DNA of 64,000 bases from Sipunculus nudus (Eukaryota > Annelida > Sipuncula > Golfingiida > Sipunculidae), in the NCBI GenBank assembly GCA_026874595.1, contig CM049306.1:83790142-83854141 (forward strand). The letters are read 5' to 3'. This document shows, piece after piece, positions 25,101 to 36,117 of the stretch. Each line of letters begins with the position of its first letter. The first letter of the stretch is position 1. The translations under genes and the position numbers were made by a program. The notes under the pieces are model-generated. The model was not told the DNA's origin and ran no database searches. It saw only the letters and a list, made by a program, of their open reading frames with translations.

Positions 25101-26180
25101 AAACCATCCAAAGTGACAGAAAGCACCTCATTTTATCCCAAGGTCATTTATATTTTACAAGGTTATAATGTTCCCAAATTGAGAAAATGTTCACAGGAGG
25201 AAGTTTTACAATTAGTGTGAAAACGTTCCGCAGAGACGGTGTAACGTATCCAAAAATGCAACTTCTAAGCAGGGGTCTTAACCGCTGTCGGTTACCTCTC
25301 GTATTTAAAACGTTAAGAGAGTTCATTATCATTTGGTTACTTCCCAATCACATGGTCGGAAGGGATGCTTGAACGGGAGAGTGGAAAGAGTTGCCCATGC
25401 ACGACAGATACTAAATTACCTTTTTCTATATGAAACGACGCTTATATATATAAAGCCACAAGAAAAGAAGTAATAAACGGTTTAAACTCTGACCGTGATT
25501 ACACGACCTCGTGGACACACATATATATATTGTACCTCAATTTTCACTTTGCTTACACCACTTCGTTTTCACTTAATATCCTCTTACAGTATGATTTCAT
25601 TATATTTTATTGGACGTATTGGACATGGTATTTTTTTGTGATTTACTATGTATAACAAGGCCCTTCTGTAAGCAGAATATCATTCTGATGAAGGCCACCT
25701 TGGAAGATGTTGTTACACGTTGGTGATATGCTGGGGGAATTACTAATATGCTGAGTTATAACAGTTTTTTGTTTCGCACACGGTAGACCTTACCTGTGTT
25801 CTTGGAAAGTACCTTTGAAATTTCACAGACATATCAAACGGTTGGTCTTATTTTTTATGGGTTCTTTGTTGGTCGTAAGTTATAAACAATAAAAAATTGC
25901 ATTATCTTAGGGATCTCAAATGCACTTCTTGACATCAAACGGCTTGACACTTATATCTCGATACTCTCATATGCATGAGGGGCAAACTGTCATTATTAAT
26001 CTCTTGCAAATCTCACACAAGATAATACCTAATTTTGGTAAGTAGTTTAAGAAATCCTTAAATGTCTACAGGGCATGCAGGTTAGTAAATCTGAGAGAAT
26101 TTAATAGTTTTGAATTGAATACCTTGATTCAAATGTTCTGATGATCCATTCTCTAGTGTTATAAAACACATAGAGAAACA
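25100..26180. other. Non-coding DNA
   Basis: Short overlapping frames occur at 25,144-25,372 on both strands. Neither shows splice support. No repeat family recognised. Confidence 0.4.
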
Positions 26181-26199
26181 AAGCTTATAGTTTGATGGT

Positions 26200-26625
26200 T
26201 TCCGTACATGGCCTAATTTTCATAGACATTTCTTGGCGGGCATTTTCCGATATTTGATGTGTTAAATTAAGATAATCCCTTGAACCCTTTATAAAATTTA
26301 TCCAAATTTCCTTCGTTTTGTTTACATCCATTATTTTGATTACATGTGGGGGCCCGACATAATGACGGCGGATCATAATCAAAACATCTCCAACAAGGAC
26401 ATCTTGAGGCAAATCAAACGAATTAAAGTTTTGCAAATGACAAAATTCAAAACTAGCTACCTTTCAACTGTCGCACTTCCGCAGCCAGCCTCCTCCGTCC
26501 AAACAAATTTTTCAGCTTGTCAATATGGGCATGTTCACAGTTTTTTTACTAACAACTTGCTGATAAAAAGCTCATGCAGGCTCACAGCTTTTATAGAAAA
26601 AAAGGCTAGAAAACGTGGTTATCAC
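26200..26625 (+). repeat. Dispersed repeat family R, copy A (partial)
   Basis: Shares TTTATAAAATTTA, TGTTTACATCC, ACATGTGGGGGCCC and AACAAGGACATCT with copies B and C. It lies directly before copy B in the same orientation. Confidence 0.6.
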
Positions 26626-26639
26626 TGAACAGGTTGCTT

Positions 26640-27830
26640 GTTTTGTTTATATCAACGTGTTTATAATATGTGAGGGCCCACCAAAATAATTAAAACAAAT
26701 TCAGCAAGGGCACCAGGCAGTCAGATAAGCTAGAGCTTTGCAAATGGCCTTTTGGAACAAGTGGCCTTTCTACCTTCGCATATATGCAACCTACCACCTT
26801 AGGTTACATGTTTTTCTCGTTTGTCAACACTGCTGTGTTTACAAACACGTTGTTAAAAAAGTTTACACATCCTTCACGGAGGCTTTATAAGAACGTTTCA
26901 TAACCAGAATTATCCTTTGATCATCAATATATAAACAGAGCAAGCCAAAAATCACAGAAATTCTTTTTCAAAAGGTAGGTGAATCGGCAACTTTAAATCG
27001 GTGGAATTACAAGCTTTTCAAGAATATTTACTTCGAGTTGGCCATAAATTCTAATAAGGCAGGTGAATAGCGGGCTTAGGTATATGAAATGTTTCATCGC
27101 CAGTCATGTAACTTCAGTCAAGAAATCAGTCAAGTAATTTTATTCATACTTGCCACGTCGAACATTCACCATTTAAGGGTTATGATTCGGAGCTGTTTGA
27201 AATGATCATATTCATAAAGACGCTTAAATTTTAATCACAGACAGTTTTACAGACTGTTTGCTTATAATATTAACATGACAATGCTGACACATGCTTTTAT
27301 TTCTAAGAGTTTTGTGAATATCACTGGGCATCGTCTGTTTGGAGGATCCAGCCATGTGCTCACCCAAAAATATCATTATTGAACTTGAGAAAAAAAAAAC
27401 TCCATTGAAACGCATTGCTCCATCTCGTGACTAAATTGTAAACCATTACATCAACTCAAAAATTCAGTTTCCGCGATTACAAAAGTCAGCACCAGATGTC
27501 GCCTCATACGTGCTACCTATACCGGATTGAGGTTGTATTTCCCTTCAAAATTGCTTCAGTACAGTAATTTAAAATGCATTTACTTATTGTAAAGAAGAGC
27601 TCTTTGAGGTTTAAGAACGATGGTGATATTTTGCCATTTGCAGTAAGGAAGGAGTAATGGTTCAACAGCTATAATATAATGCAACACGTGGCTTTATTAC
27701 CGCAGTTATTATGTATAATGTACAAGGCAATTGAACCAATCAGATGACTTGTTCTACGCGACTGCAGGAGCTATTTTCAGACCAAAGTTTTAGATGCCAG
27801 AAAGGCTCGCTGAAACAAGGTCTGTGAAAG
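26640..27830 (+). repeat. Dispersed repeat family R, copy B
   Basis: Matches copy C (46,370-47,335) in blocks: GTTTATATCAACGTGTTTAT, TGTGAGGGCCC, ACCACCTTAGGTTACATG, CACAGAAATTC, and the end TTGAACCAATCAGATGACT with TGTTCTACGC. No coding capacity is visible. Confidence 0.65.
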
Positions 27831-27849
27831 CGTAGCGAGTTGTCACAGA

Positions 27850-28160
27850 CTTGATAGAATGAAGATGATGCTCTGCATAAAATAACTCTTTGTTTTAATG
27901 CAATGCTTATTTAATTTCTCTAGACGGTACCGCTTGGAGGGAATAATCATCAGGTGATTGGTTACCTAGGGATTTTTATTCAAATACTGTTTAGGCCAAT
28001 CATATTTCTTGTATCTAAATGCCATGCCATGTTACTTTGAATGCTCCACAAACAGTAAGCAAATCAGGCGTTCTTTGATAAAACCATCTTTGTTATCAAA
28101 ACTACAAGTGAATTGTAATTTGGCAGTAAATAACGAAAATAACATTGGCTAATTCACTTC
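27850..28160. other. Non-coding DNA
   Basis: No gene or repeat recognised. Confidence 0.35.
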
Positions 28161-28163
28161 CAG

Positions 28164-28357
28164 CAGGGGCGGATCCAGTTGAGGGGCAAAAATGGTCCGG
28201 ACCCCCTCCCCTTCAGCCGCCGACACGTTTTAAAGGGCTTCAGAACAAAATCCCTTGAATCTCACTTTTCCATATATATAACTGGATACATTCTTTAAGG
28301 TTTTGTATAAGTACTAGGTCGGACCCCTCCTTTTCTTAATTCCTGGATCCGACCCTG
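28164..28357. mobile_element. GGATCC-type G-tract MITE, best-preserved copy
   Basis: Ends CAGGGGCGGATCCAG and CTGGATCCGACCCTG are inverted repeats matching at 14 of 15 positions. The interior has AAATGGTCCGGACCCCCTCC and CAGCCGCCGACACG, shared with the copy at 44,557. No clear target duplication is seen. Confidence 0.75.
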
Positions 28358-28789
28358 TCTAGTTTCTCTTATAACCCCGGAGACTAAGAATTGAAACTCA
28401 CTGAAGTTAATTGTAACCAAGTAATGCAAATCTATAGTTCAGGATGACCACAAGCATCGAAAGAATCCAAGTCTTCTTGTGTAAAGATTAACAATGGTCA
28501 GATGAAGAAGTAAGTGGTAGATAATATATAATATTTTCATAAACAACAAAAGAATTGTATCTCTTCTAAGGCTTTGATCGTTATGTCCTTGTTACTGATA
28601 CCACGCACAAAGGAGATTGATCCATCGACCCTCGCATTAAGACACATCACTTTCCCAGTAGTTCCAACTTTCCACAACCGAAAAAAGAACAAGTGGCTAT
28701 TTCCTTCTGATCTTCATAGAAATATTATTCTTTTATTAAATAAAATATTTTCAGAATAAATGTAGGATTATTACTTAAGAATCATCACC

Positions 28790-28894
28790 ACGTGCTTCTC
28801 TCTGTCTTTCTCTGTTTCTCCGTTTGTCTGTCTCTGTCTGTCTCTCTCTCTCTATATATATATACATATACATGTACATATATCTTTCTCTCTG

Positions 28895-28970
<76 letters not shown>
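28790..28970. repeat. Compound (TC)n and (AT)n microsatellite
   Basis: Alternating TCTC and ATAT tracts about 180 bp long, just past the 3' side of the GH31 gene. An open frame here is only the translation of the repeat. Confidence 0.95.
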
Positions 28971-28972
<2 letters not shown>

Positions 28973-29067
28973 TACATCAGTATCAATAAAAATCATGTTT
29001 TAACAAAGATCAACAAAATGTCACAGTAAGCACCTTTTTAAATATAATACAGCGATCAATGACTTAG

Positions 29068-29073
29068 TTTATT
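29068..29073 (-). terminator. Candidate poly(A) signal of the GH31 gene
   Basis: AATAAA on the minus strand, about 155 nt past the GH31 stop codon. It is the nearest canonical hexamer I found. In an AT-rich genome this is only suggestive. Confidence 0.4.
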
Positions 29074-29228
29074 GATTAATCCGAGCTTATATGAACTAAT
29101 ACGTCATTAACATTAATATACACTAAAACCACTATCGCGTTATATTGATCCATTTGTAAACGCCGGTTAAGCAAACATCATTTTGATTAAAAGAGCTTTA
29201 TGCTACTATTAAGAAATACGTCAATTGT

Positions 29229-29764
29229 TTAAAGTTCACTTTTCATATTCTTTTCTTGTTCATGAGTTTCTGGTTCTGCTTCTTGATCTCTCTTGTCCAT
29301 TTCTGGAGTTCCCTCGTTTATTTTAATGGCTTTATTAAATTCAGCAGCGGCCGAAAGGAACGTGTCCACCCAGTCAGAGCTTTCTCGGTAAAACACTGGG
29401 GGTTTCCCCAGTGGCGCATCGATCTCCAATGTGACTGGACCATTATATTTTATTGTTTCATCAAAGAAATCAACCCAGGAATCTGAGGGAAAGAACACTT
29501 TCTTCTTTGTAGCTTTCTCCTCTGTCACAGGTGCCACAAGTATGTCCGGTCCAAACAAATACTGATACGCAGTTGTCCAACTCTCAGCGTCATTTGGATA
29601 ATGCATGAAAAGGGGGCGTTGTGCCGGAAGTCCAGTTTCACTCACTTCCTGTACGATTAATCTCCTGTAGGGTCGCAGAGCTCTGAAAGCGTTGACCATT
29701 CTAGCGAACTTCCTCATGCACTCAACAGATGAGTACACCTGCCAGTTATCTTTTGGCTTATTTC
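29229..29764 (-). CDS. GH31 gene, terminal exon 9 (aa 551-728)
   Basis: 536 nt including the TAA stop at 29229-29231. Covers the C-terminal beta domains (YLFGPDILVAPVTEEKATKK, PLGKPPVFYRESSDW). After the point where bacterial YihQ ends there is a further tail rich in Glu, Lys, Asp and Gln, finishing NMKSEL. The last four residues resemble, but do not match, the KDEL class of ER-retrieval signals. Confidence 0.94.
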
Positions 29765-32700
29765 CTGTAATTCAAAAGTTTTAGATGCCAGATTTATTAA
29801 CAAGGACAGTACATTATGTAAGAACAAAACCTAGATAAACAATCTACGAAAGGAAATGTACAAGATTAAGAACGAATACTCCTTATTGCCTCTAAATTTT
29901 AACTGCGGTGTATTATTTTTTGCTCATTTTAACTGTTAGAAGATCAACGTGGAATCAACAAGGTATATCCATTACACAAATTTAGCTATGCATTTATTCC
30001 GGTAACGAATATATTTAAAGTCAGGATAGTGTTTATTGGTTGGTGGAGAAAAAAAATATGATACCATAAAAATGTATACGGATATTTTATCGAAAATTTA
30101 CAGAGGCAATTAAAATCAATGATAACTACCTCACAACAGTAATAGTATGTAACTGTATAAAAATGAAACAAGTTTTCTCATCACATACCTTCGTGTGTCC
30201 GCATGACGGGCGTGAAGACCGCTACCTCGGCACCCCTGAGGAAGAGCTCCTCTGACCTGACCATGCCGAGCTCCGTGATAGTGGTGTAGCCCCCGATGTC
30301 GTAATGAGTCAGCCCCATCCCGCTCATACCCATAGACAACGCCGCCGGGATGGTCGAGGCCAGACCGTCAGAGACGCTAAAATCAACGTTCTGGTCACCG
30401 GCCCACATCATCGTGCTGTATTTAGAAGTCCCTATAACATTCACAACAGTATAACATATCTTTTATCAATCATTTTTATTAATTAGCAGAGATCGCACGT
30501 AAACGGTCTGTTCTTTATCCAGATTAATTTCAATCAGCTTAAAAAACTACATTGATGGAAAAATTACTCTTGATGCTATGAACAAGTTAAATGAAAAAGC
30601 CAAATTTAATCAATGATTGAACCGACACAATCCTTGATATTTGATAATATATTCAATCATAATATTTATATTTTCATCGTAAGTACCTGTTTGCTAACCA
30701 TGCTGATACATGAACATCTTTACATAAAATGCATGGATGCTAATTTAATAATATTTTATAAATATGTGCGGATTTGAATTTAAAAAATCTTTCCATGAAG
30801 TCGCCTCTAGAACATTCTATTGCATGAAATAAAAAAATTGACCAAATTAGCCAAAATCATATATTTAGCTTCACGGAGAAACGAATCATGGCAACTTTTC
30901 ATTTAAGAATGTCACATTTATAGATATCTGTATGGAGTTGCTTACCCGCTCCCCCAGCTCTCATAAAGAACATGGCGTCTCCGAGCATGCCCATTTCCTT
31001 TACGGCCTCATAGTTCATGCGCGCCCACAGGACAGGGTACTCATTGTGCATATCCTGTCCCGTACGACCGTCAGCGAAAATGGCGTCGGTGGGGAGGTAC
31101 TCGCCAAAGTCCGCCATCCAGCCGCTCAGCCCAAGTTTTAACATGTTCGTCTTCAAAATAGTCTCTAATAGTGAGAAAATATTGAAATTCATATATACTC
31201 GCATATGCGAAGATAAATTATTTTTAAATTTATTTTCTTTGTGAGTGGTTTAATTTAGTTATCATTTCCAACTTACTGTAGTACAATAAATAACTTCATT
31301 TAAATGCCTTAATGAAGTAATTTAATTAATTAGCGCAACCCTTAAAGCACTCTTGTCACCAAACGAAAAAGTACCTACCTAGGCATGTAGCAACTTCCAG
31401 CAAAAATATAACTGAATTTTAAAATAATTAAAAAAAAAATCATTGACTTAAAAAAATTCTGACCCTTATACCAGTCGTAAGCCTCCGGATTAGTAAAGTC
31501 GACGAAGCCACAGTCAAACTCCATGAAGTCTGTAGTCAAAGTGTTGCCGTTCTTGTCCTTGGCGAAGTAGCCCTTTTTATCGGCCTCCTTGAACAAGTCG
31601 CCCTTGGAATTAAGATTGGCGTTTGCATAACCGAGAACCCGAATGTTTTCTTCCTCTTTCAGCTGCTTGGCAACTTCTCTGAGACCTGGATATAGTAAAA
31701 ATGGTTTTTAGATAGCAGTGGGGAGCTCAAATGTATATTATGCAAACTACATTGAAAGGATATAATCTATGAAAACTAATTTTTGTGTGTTTATGTGCTT
31801 ATCATAATGTCTTTATAGAATGTAAATGGCCTAAGTACTTATTGTTAATCATTTTCGCCCAGCAGAGAACAGAAAGACCACGATTTCGAAAAAAGAAGGC
31901 CAGTCTTCCATATCTAAGTGTTACAAAGTAAAGTTACAAAGAAATATGGTGACAAAAAGATATACATCCCAATTCATAAAATAGTGAATGCTATTAGTTT
32001 CCGCAGTGAGCTGAAGTTTGATGAAGTCGGTTTTGGTTTCAAAGAGTTAAATTTGAGAAGAATTCGAGATAAGGAAACGCCTTTAAATATACAAAGTGGA
32101 GGTTTATTATATGCGTTCTGATTCAGTTTCTGTTGATTGGGTCATGGTGATACTAACGTGGGTATCTGTCCTCGTCCCATTTCCAGTCCCAGAACACCCG
32201 CTGACCAAACTGTGTGTTGATCTTGCCTGACCAGTCCTGTATCCACAAGGCTGTCACGTGGATGCCGTGTTTCTGTGCACTTCGTAAATGCTCCAGCATC
32301 TATAGAAATGGAGAAATAAAGTTTAGGAATATTCCAATGACGGAGAAAGAGAAACTTTGGATGTTAACCTTGGTCCATCGATGGACCCTCAGTGCTCCAT
32401 TTGTTAGACGGTTTGTCCAACAGATATAACATATAGGACGCAGGGTCCATTCATGGGAAAATGTATGCCTCAGTTAATTCTTTGACATTTACATGATTCG
32501 AGCAGGGAAAGGTATAATTTTATTTTGTTCTTCTCCCCTCCTTTTTCCGGAGTATGAGACACATACGGAAATTTAACAGTTGGGTCCCGTCTCTTTAACC
32601 CGTGAACATATTTATACTGTTAAAACATGATGTGCTAATTTTATCTGCGACATGTCGGTCAACGAATGGTGTAACGGTATATAGACTCTCAATGTTGGGT

Positions 32701-35211
32701 GTTTGGTATAGTATCTTAAAGATAAGAAAAAGATTAGAATGGGAGTAGTAAAGGGAATTTCACAAACATAAATGTACAGGATATGAAAAAAATATGTATA
32801 GAATGTGGTTAATAAAAAGTAAATGTTTGCCAAGATAATTCTTTGGATATTCAGAAGGACATACTCACTATGTCTGTGCCACCCTGAATGCCCAAAATGA
32901 CGCCATCCGACACCCAGCTGGCCAGAGGTGCGGGTCTGCCGATCAGATCGGTTAGTTTGGTGACCAACGAACTCGGAGTCCCTGTCTGAAAATAGATCCT
33001 GCTTGGCTGCCCGAGTTGGAAGATCTCATGGAAGTGCGCATGACGGAAGTCCAGCTCTATGTAATCGTAGTCAGCCACGTGACAGAAGAAGCCCCGGGAA
33101 CTGAGGAATGTCGACTGCGGGTAGTAGGTGGTGTGGTAGTCGCCTCCCGCGTCAGGTCCGTGCACGTCGGCCATGAAAGTTTGGAGGGTTCGTTTATCCC
33201 GCCCGACTCCTTTTTAATATAACAATGTAACATGAATTCCCTTGTGCACTATCTGATCAGGTCTACAGTATAAACTGAACATTACTGAGACAATTCATGA
33301 CCATATTGAGGCATTTTTTATGTAAAAAGTCACATAATCTGTAAACTGTGTGTTTTTCATTCTAGTTTTACAAAGTACCGATGTAGGTTTGGACTAAAAT
33401 TCAGTAAAAATAAGTTCGTATACTCGTCTAGTAGTTTAGAAGTTTTATAATTTGTTACTTTGTTAACAGAAAGGAAGTAAGATTTTAGTGTATGTAAGAT
33501 TTTGGCCTATTCTATTTGTTATTGAACATGTTTCTTCAAATGTTTTGATATTCTTAATTGCTTACAGGAAAGGGTTTCTTAGAATCAGCGGAAAATATAT
33601 TTTATTATGCGCTGATATCGAAACATTTTTTTCTTTTATATTTTCCAACCTTGTTCTCGTGTCCAAATAGGAAACACATGACCCTTGAGATCGAAGTATG
33701 TGAACTGTTCTCCCCCGCCGTAGACATGTTCGCCATCTGCCGCCAAAACCCGAAACCAAACCCGGTCGAATCCTGCAGGTAGCTTACCAAAGTCCACAAT
33801 CAGCGGGTTCTCATCGTCACAGCCAAATTTTAAGGATAACTGTACGAAAAATGTATTCTCTTGCGTATAGTTATTGAAATGTACTGAAACACTCTGTTTA
33901 TCTGTAGTATAATGCGATCAGAATCAACGAATCCCAGAAAAAAAATATATATATTTAAGTTTCATTCAACAGAAAAGGCTTCCAGGGGTCAATTATTTCG
34001 TTTCTTTCGATTTTTGTTGTCGAGATTATGTGTCTAGAAGTGCGTGTGTGTGTGTGTGTGGCGGGGGGGGGGGGGTTCTTAGGCGCTCCGGTAAACATTG
34101 TTTCTTTTTACGAATAAAAGATAAAATGAGAACCTGGTCTGACTTGATACTTATGTGAACTTGACCTAATTTTAGAAGGCTATTTAACCCAATATCGTTA
34201 TCTTGCGGGCGACGGAATGATTAATACCTTTGCAGACCTCTCGTAAGTTATATTTTAAAGGAAGCCTATAAAACACTTGCAACCATGTGTGTGCACACCA
34301 TGGTGTGAATAACTGATAATGCTGGGTAAATTATAATTTATCATCATCAGATACCAAATGCAATATAAATGTACATAGAATGTAAATGTTCGGTGAATAA
34401 ATTATATATATATTACACACGTGGATGGAGCCTTTGGAAAAGATTACGGAGCCGTCAGAGTGAATTATCAAATTTGACAATGCTATTCTCTCAATGACGT
34501 AATCCTTCACATCAAAGTTGCCATGGAATTCTGTAAAGCTTGTTTCTCCGTTACCTACAAATAATAACGGCTTCTCCAAATTGTGCTGGAGGATCTAAAA
34601 TGTAGCAAAAAATAATAAAATAAATAACTTATGTTAACAACACCTTTTGTCAAAGTTTAAAAGAAATAAAATTTGTAAATGGTTAGCATTTAGTACGGAA
34701 ATGTTAGCCTTGTAATATATTGTTAGTTCTTAATATCTTAAAGTAGACCAAACATAAATATGTGGTGATTATTTATTGATGTTCGGATTACACACTGGCA
34801 GAAAAAAAATGTTCAAACACACCCAGTGAAAATGGGTAAAATAAGGTATGACCAGCGCTGTTAACATCATGTATTTACCAATCATCATGTATTTACCAAT
34901 ATATGTTAGAATACCTGAAATAATTAAAGTCTCGTGCCTAAAATATGCCAGGGGAAATGAAACGCAAATAAATAAGTAGACAAGAGGTAAAAGTAGAGGT
35001 AAAGGAAAGTTCGTAAATATGGATATTTCCTTCAGATGAAAGATACTGGCTACGGATTAATGAAGAAGGTAATTCTTGTAAGTAACTATACCTTAACGCC
35101 ATCAAGCTCAATTTCAAATTTGTTGTAACCTGACCGGAAGCGGAAGGGACATTCTGATACTGCACACACTAGTGAGGTGCACAGTATGAACACCTTTGCC
35201 ACGGTTGCCAT
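29229..35211 (-). CDS. GH31 glycosidase, sulfoquinovosidase-like, 9 coding exons, 728 aa
   Basis: Joining nine minus-strand exons at GT-AG sites gives one open 728-residue protein. Exons: 35211-35092, 34594-34421, 33839-33650, 33209-32869, 32299-32158, 31685-31464, 31164-30946, 30431-30189, 29764-29229. It matches Escherichia coli YihQ (about 678 aa, EC 3.2.1.199, GH31) throughout, including GGGEQFTYFD, LGIQGGTDI, MADFGEYLPTD, WAGDQNVDFS, DIGGYTT and GKPPVFYRESSDW. By homology D415 is the nucleophile and D482 the acid/base. Q296, R309, W312 and Y518 match YihQ sulfonate-binding residues Q288, R301, W304 and Y508; the 13- and 3-residue gaps and the D-to-D gap of 67 are the same. The family releases sulfoquinovose from sulfoquinovosyl glycerides. 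Residues 1-19 form a signal peptide, so the protein enters the secretory pathway. The start is the first in-frame ATG after an in-frame stop about 100 nt upstream. Compared with YihQ the protein has an extra charged tail of about 33 residues. The fold and GH31 assignment are near certain; substrate is inferred. Confidence 0.95.
30189..30431 (-). CDS. GH31 gene, coding exon 8 (aa 470-550), acid/base residue
   Basis: 243 nt, phase 1 at both ends. KYSTMMWAGDQNVDF carries acid/base D482, and HYDIGGYTT carries Y518 (YihQ Y508), which contacts the sulfonate site. VFTPVMRTHEG is the conserved barrel end. Donor GTATGT. Confidence 0.95.
30946..31164 (-). CDS. GH31 gene, coding exon 7 (aa 397-469), catalytic nucleophile
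   Basis: 219 nt, phase 1 at both ends. GLSGWMADFGEYLPTD places the nucleophile at D415 (YihQ D405). It continues with DMHNEYPVLWARMNYEA and MFFMRAGGAG, all family landmarks. Donor GTAAGC. Confidence 0.95.
31464..31685 (-). CDS. GH31 gene, coding exon 6 (aa 323-396)
   Basis: 222 nt, phase 1 at both ends. Encodes barrel residues with VLGYANANLNSKGDLF (YihQ: FLAYINPYVASDKDL) and FVDFTNPEAYDWYK. The acceptor is TATATCCAG. Confidence 0.93.
32158..32299 (-). CDS. GH31 gene, coding exon 5 (aa 276-322), sulfonate-binding residues
   Basis: 142 nt. Contains ALWIQDWSGK and GQRVFWDWKWD, so Q296, R309 and W312 fall where YihQ has Q288, R301 and W304. These residues separate sulfoquinovosidases from ordinary alpha-glucosidases of GH31. 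Donor GTTAGT, phase 1. Confidence 0.94.
32869..33209 (-). CDS. GH31 gene, coding exon 4 (aa 162-275)
   Basis: 341 nt. Runs from GVGRDKRT through AGGDYHTTYYPQSTF to SDGVILGIQGGTDI, the entry to the catalytic barrel. Ends in phase 0 at a strong donor GTGAGT. GC is clearly higher than in the flanking introns. Confidence 0.94.
33650..33839 (-). CDS. GH31 gene, coding exon 3 (aa 99-161)
   Basis: 190 nt, ends in phase 1. Carries HVYGGGEQFTYFDLKG and FPIWTREQ, the strongly conserved end of the N-terminal domain in YihQ-type enzymes. The donor GTTGGA is weak, but the frame and homology continue exactly into exon 4 as GVGRDK. Confidence 0.92.
34421..34594 (-). CDS. GH31 gene, coding exon 2 (aa 41-98)
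   Basis: 174 nt, phase 0 at both ends. Encodes part of the N-terminal beta-sandwich domain, with FHGNFDVKDYVIERIAL matching the FRGNFSIKDKLQEKIAL region of YihQ. The acceptor is TTTTAG and the donor GTGTGT. Confidence 0.9.
35092..35211 (-). CDS. GH31 gene, coding exon 1 (aa 1-40)
   Basis: Starts MATVAKVFILCTSLVCAVSE: a lysine, then a hydrophobic core, then AVS before E20, as expected of a cleavable signal peptide. The exon ends in phase 0 at donor GTATAG. A three-codon upstream ORF (ATG TCT CAT TAA) ends just before the start codon and would be in the leader if transcription starts nearby. Confidence 0.88.
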
Positions 35212-35273
35212 TGCTGAAGATTTAATGAGACATTGGTACCTGCATGTGTTTTCCAAAACATAGATACAGGGAA

Positions 35274-35285
35274 TATATTTATATA
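35274..35285 (-). promoter_or_regulatory. TATA-like box upstream of the GH31 gene
   Basis: TATATAAATATA on the minus strand lies about 65-75 nt upstream of the GH31 start codon. That would fit a short leader. Such motifs are common by chance in AT-rich DNA, and an acceptor-like ACATGCAG just before the ATG leaves open a more distant leader exon. Confidence 0.25.
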
Positions 35286-35788
35286 CTTCTACAGTATTTT
35301 ATTATTTGTCTACTTGCAACAAAAGCTCACTGACGCTCTAAATTTGATATAAGTAAACCTTGATATATATCCCGATAATATGTTAGATATTAAAGATAAA
35401 TAGTGAATGAGATATATGGCATCTTATACTCAAAACACCCACACACACACACTTTGATCGTTTAGAAAAAGGTCATAGACATTTGTCCATTGTTATTTCG
35501 ATTGTAATATCCAAAGTCAGATGCCATTCAAACAGACAAACAATAGGCATGTATCGTTTGGCTCTTCTTATCAAACCCACGAGCTGTGGGAGACACGACT
35601 CTCTGACATACCGCGGCTTTCATGAGGTTGAGTTGACACTGATAGCAAAATATGCGTTCTACTCTTTGTAAATCACAGGACAACAACTATAGATGAGAGT
35701 CAAAAAGTCTACGCCCATATATATGCATAAATATATTATATAAATACATATTTATATATTTTACATACGTACATATAAGGGTAAACTT

Positions 35789-35830
35789 AATAATAATAAT
35801 AATAAAATTAATAATGATAATAATAATAAC
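35789..35830. repeat. (AAT)n microsatellite
   Basis: TAATAATAATAATAATAAAA and further ATAATAATAA, immediately before the palindrome at 35,836. Confidence 0.9.
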
Positions 35831-35835
35831 AACAA

Positions 35836-35865
35836 CGACTTTGCGTTTATATAAACGCCAAGTCG
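35836..35865. repeat. 30-bp near-perfect palindrome
   Basis: CGACTT-T-GCGTTTAT reads as the reverse complement of ATAAACGC-C-AAGTCG. Only one pair is mismatched. The centre is TATA. It lies upstream of the GH31 gene. Confidence 0.85.
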
Positions 35866-36117
35866 AATTGAATATGTATGACCTCACCTCAGCGGTAGGA
35901 GCATCACATAATCTCATTGACAAACATCACACCGTAGATAATAAACTCGCATTATCACAAATAATCACTTTATTCTTATCCCCGTTGATCGACATATACT
36001 ATGGAGTAGCCAGTGTATTTATGATAAACCAGTTGCAGTATTATATCACAACATGAGCAATTACATAACCGCAGATGCTAAGTATACATACACGTCATAA
36101 TAAGATTCAGTGGTTTC

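Noticed and set aside
26185-26628. Open frames of 83 and 94 codons on opposite strands
   Set aside because: They lie in copy A of repeat family R and are not shared in frame by copies B and C.
28792-28989. 65-codon open frame rich in Ser, Leu, Ile and Tyr
   Set aside because: It is only the translation of (TC)n and (AT)n microsatellites.
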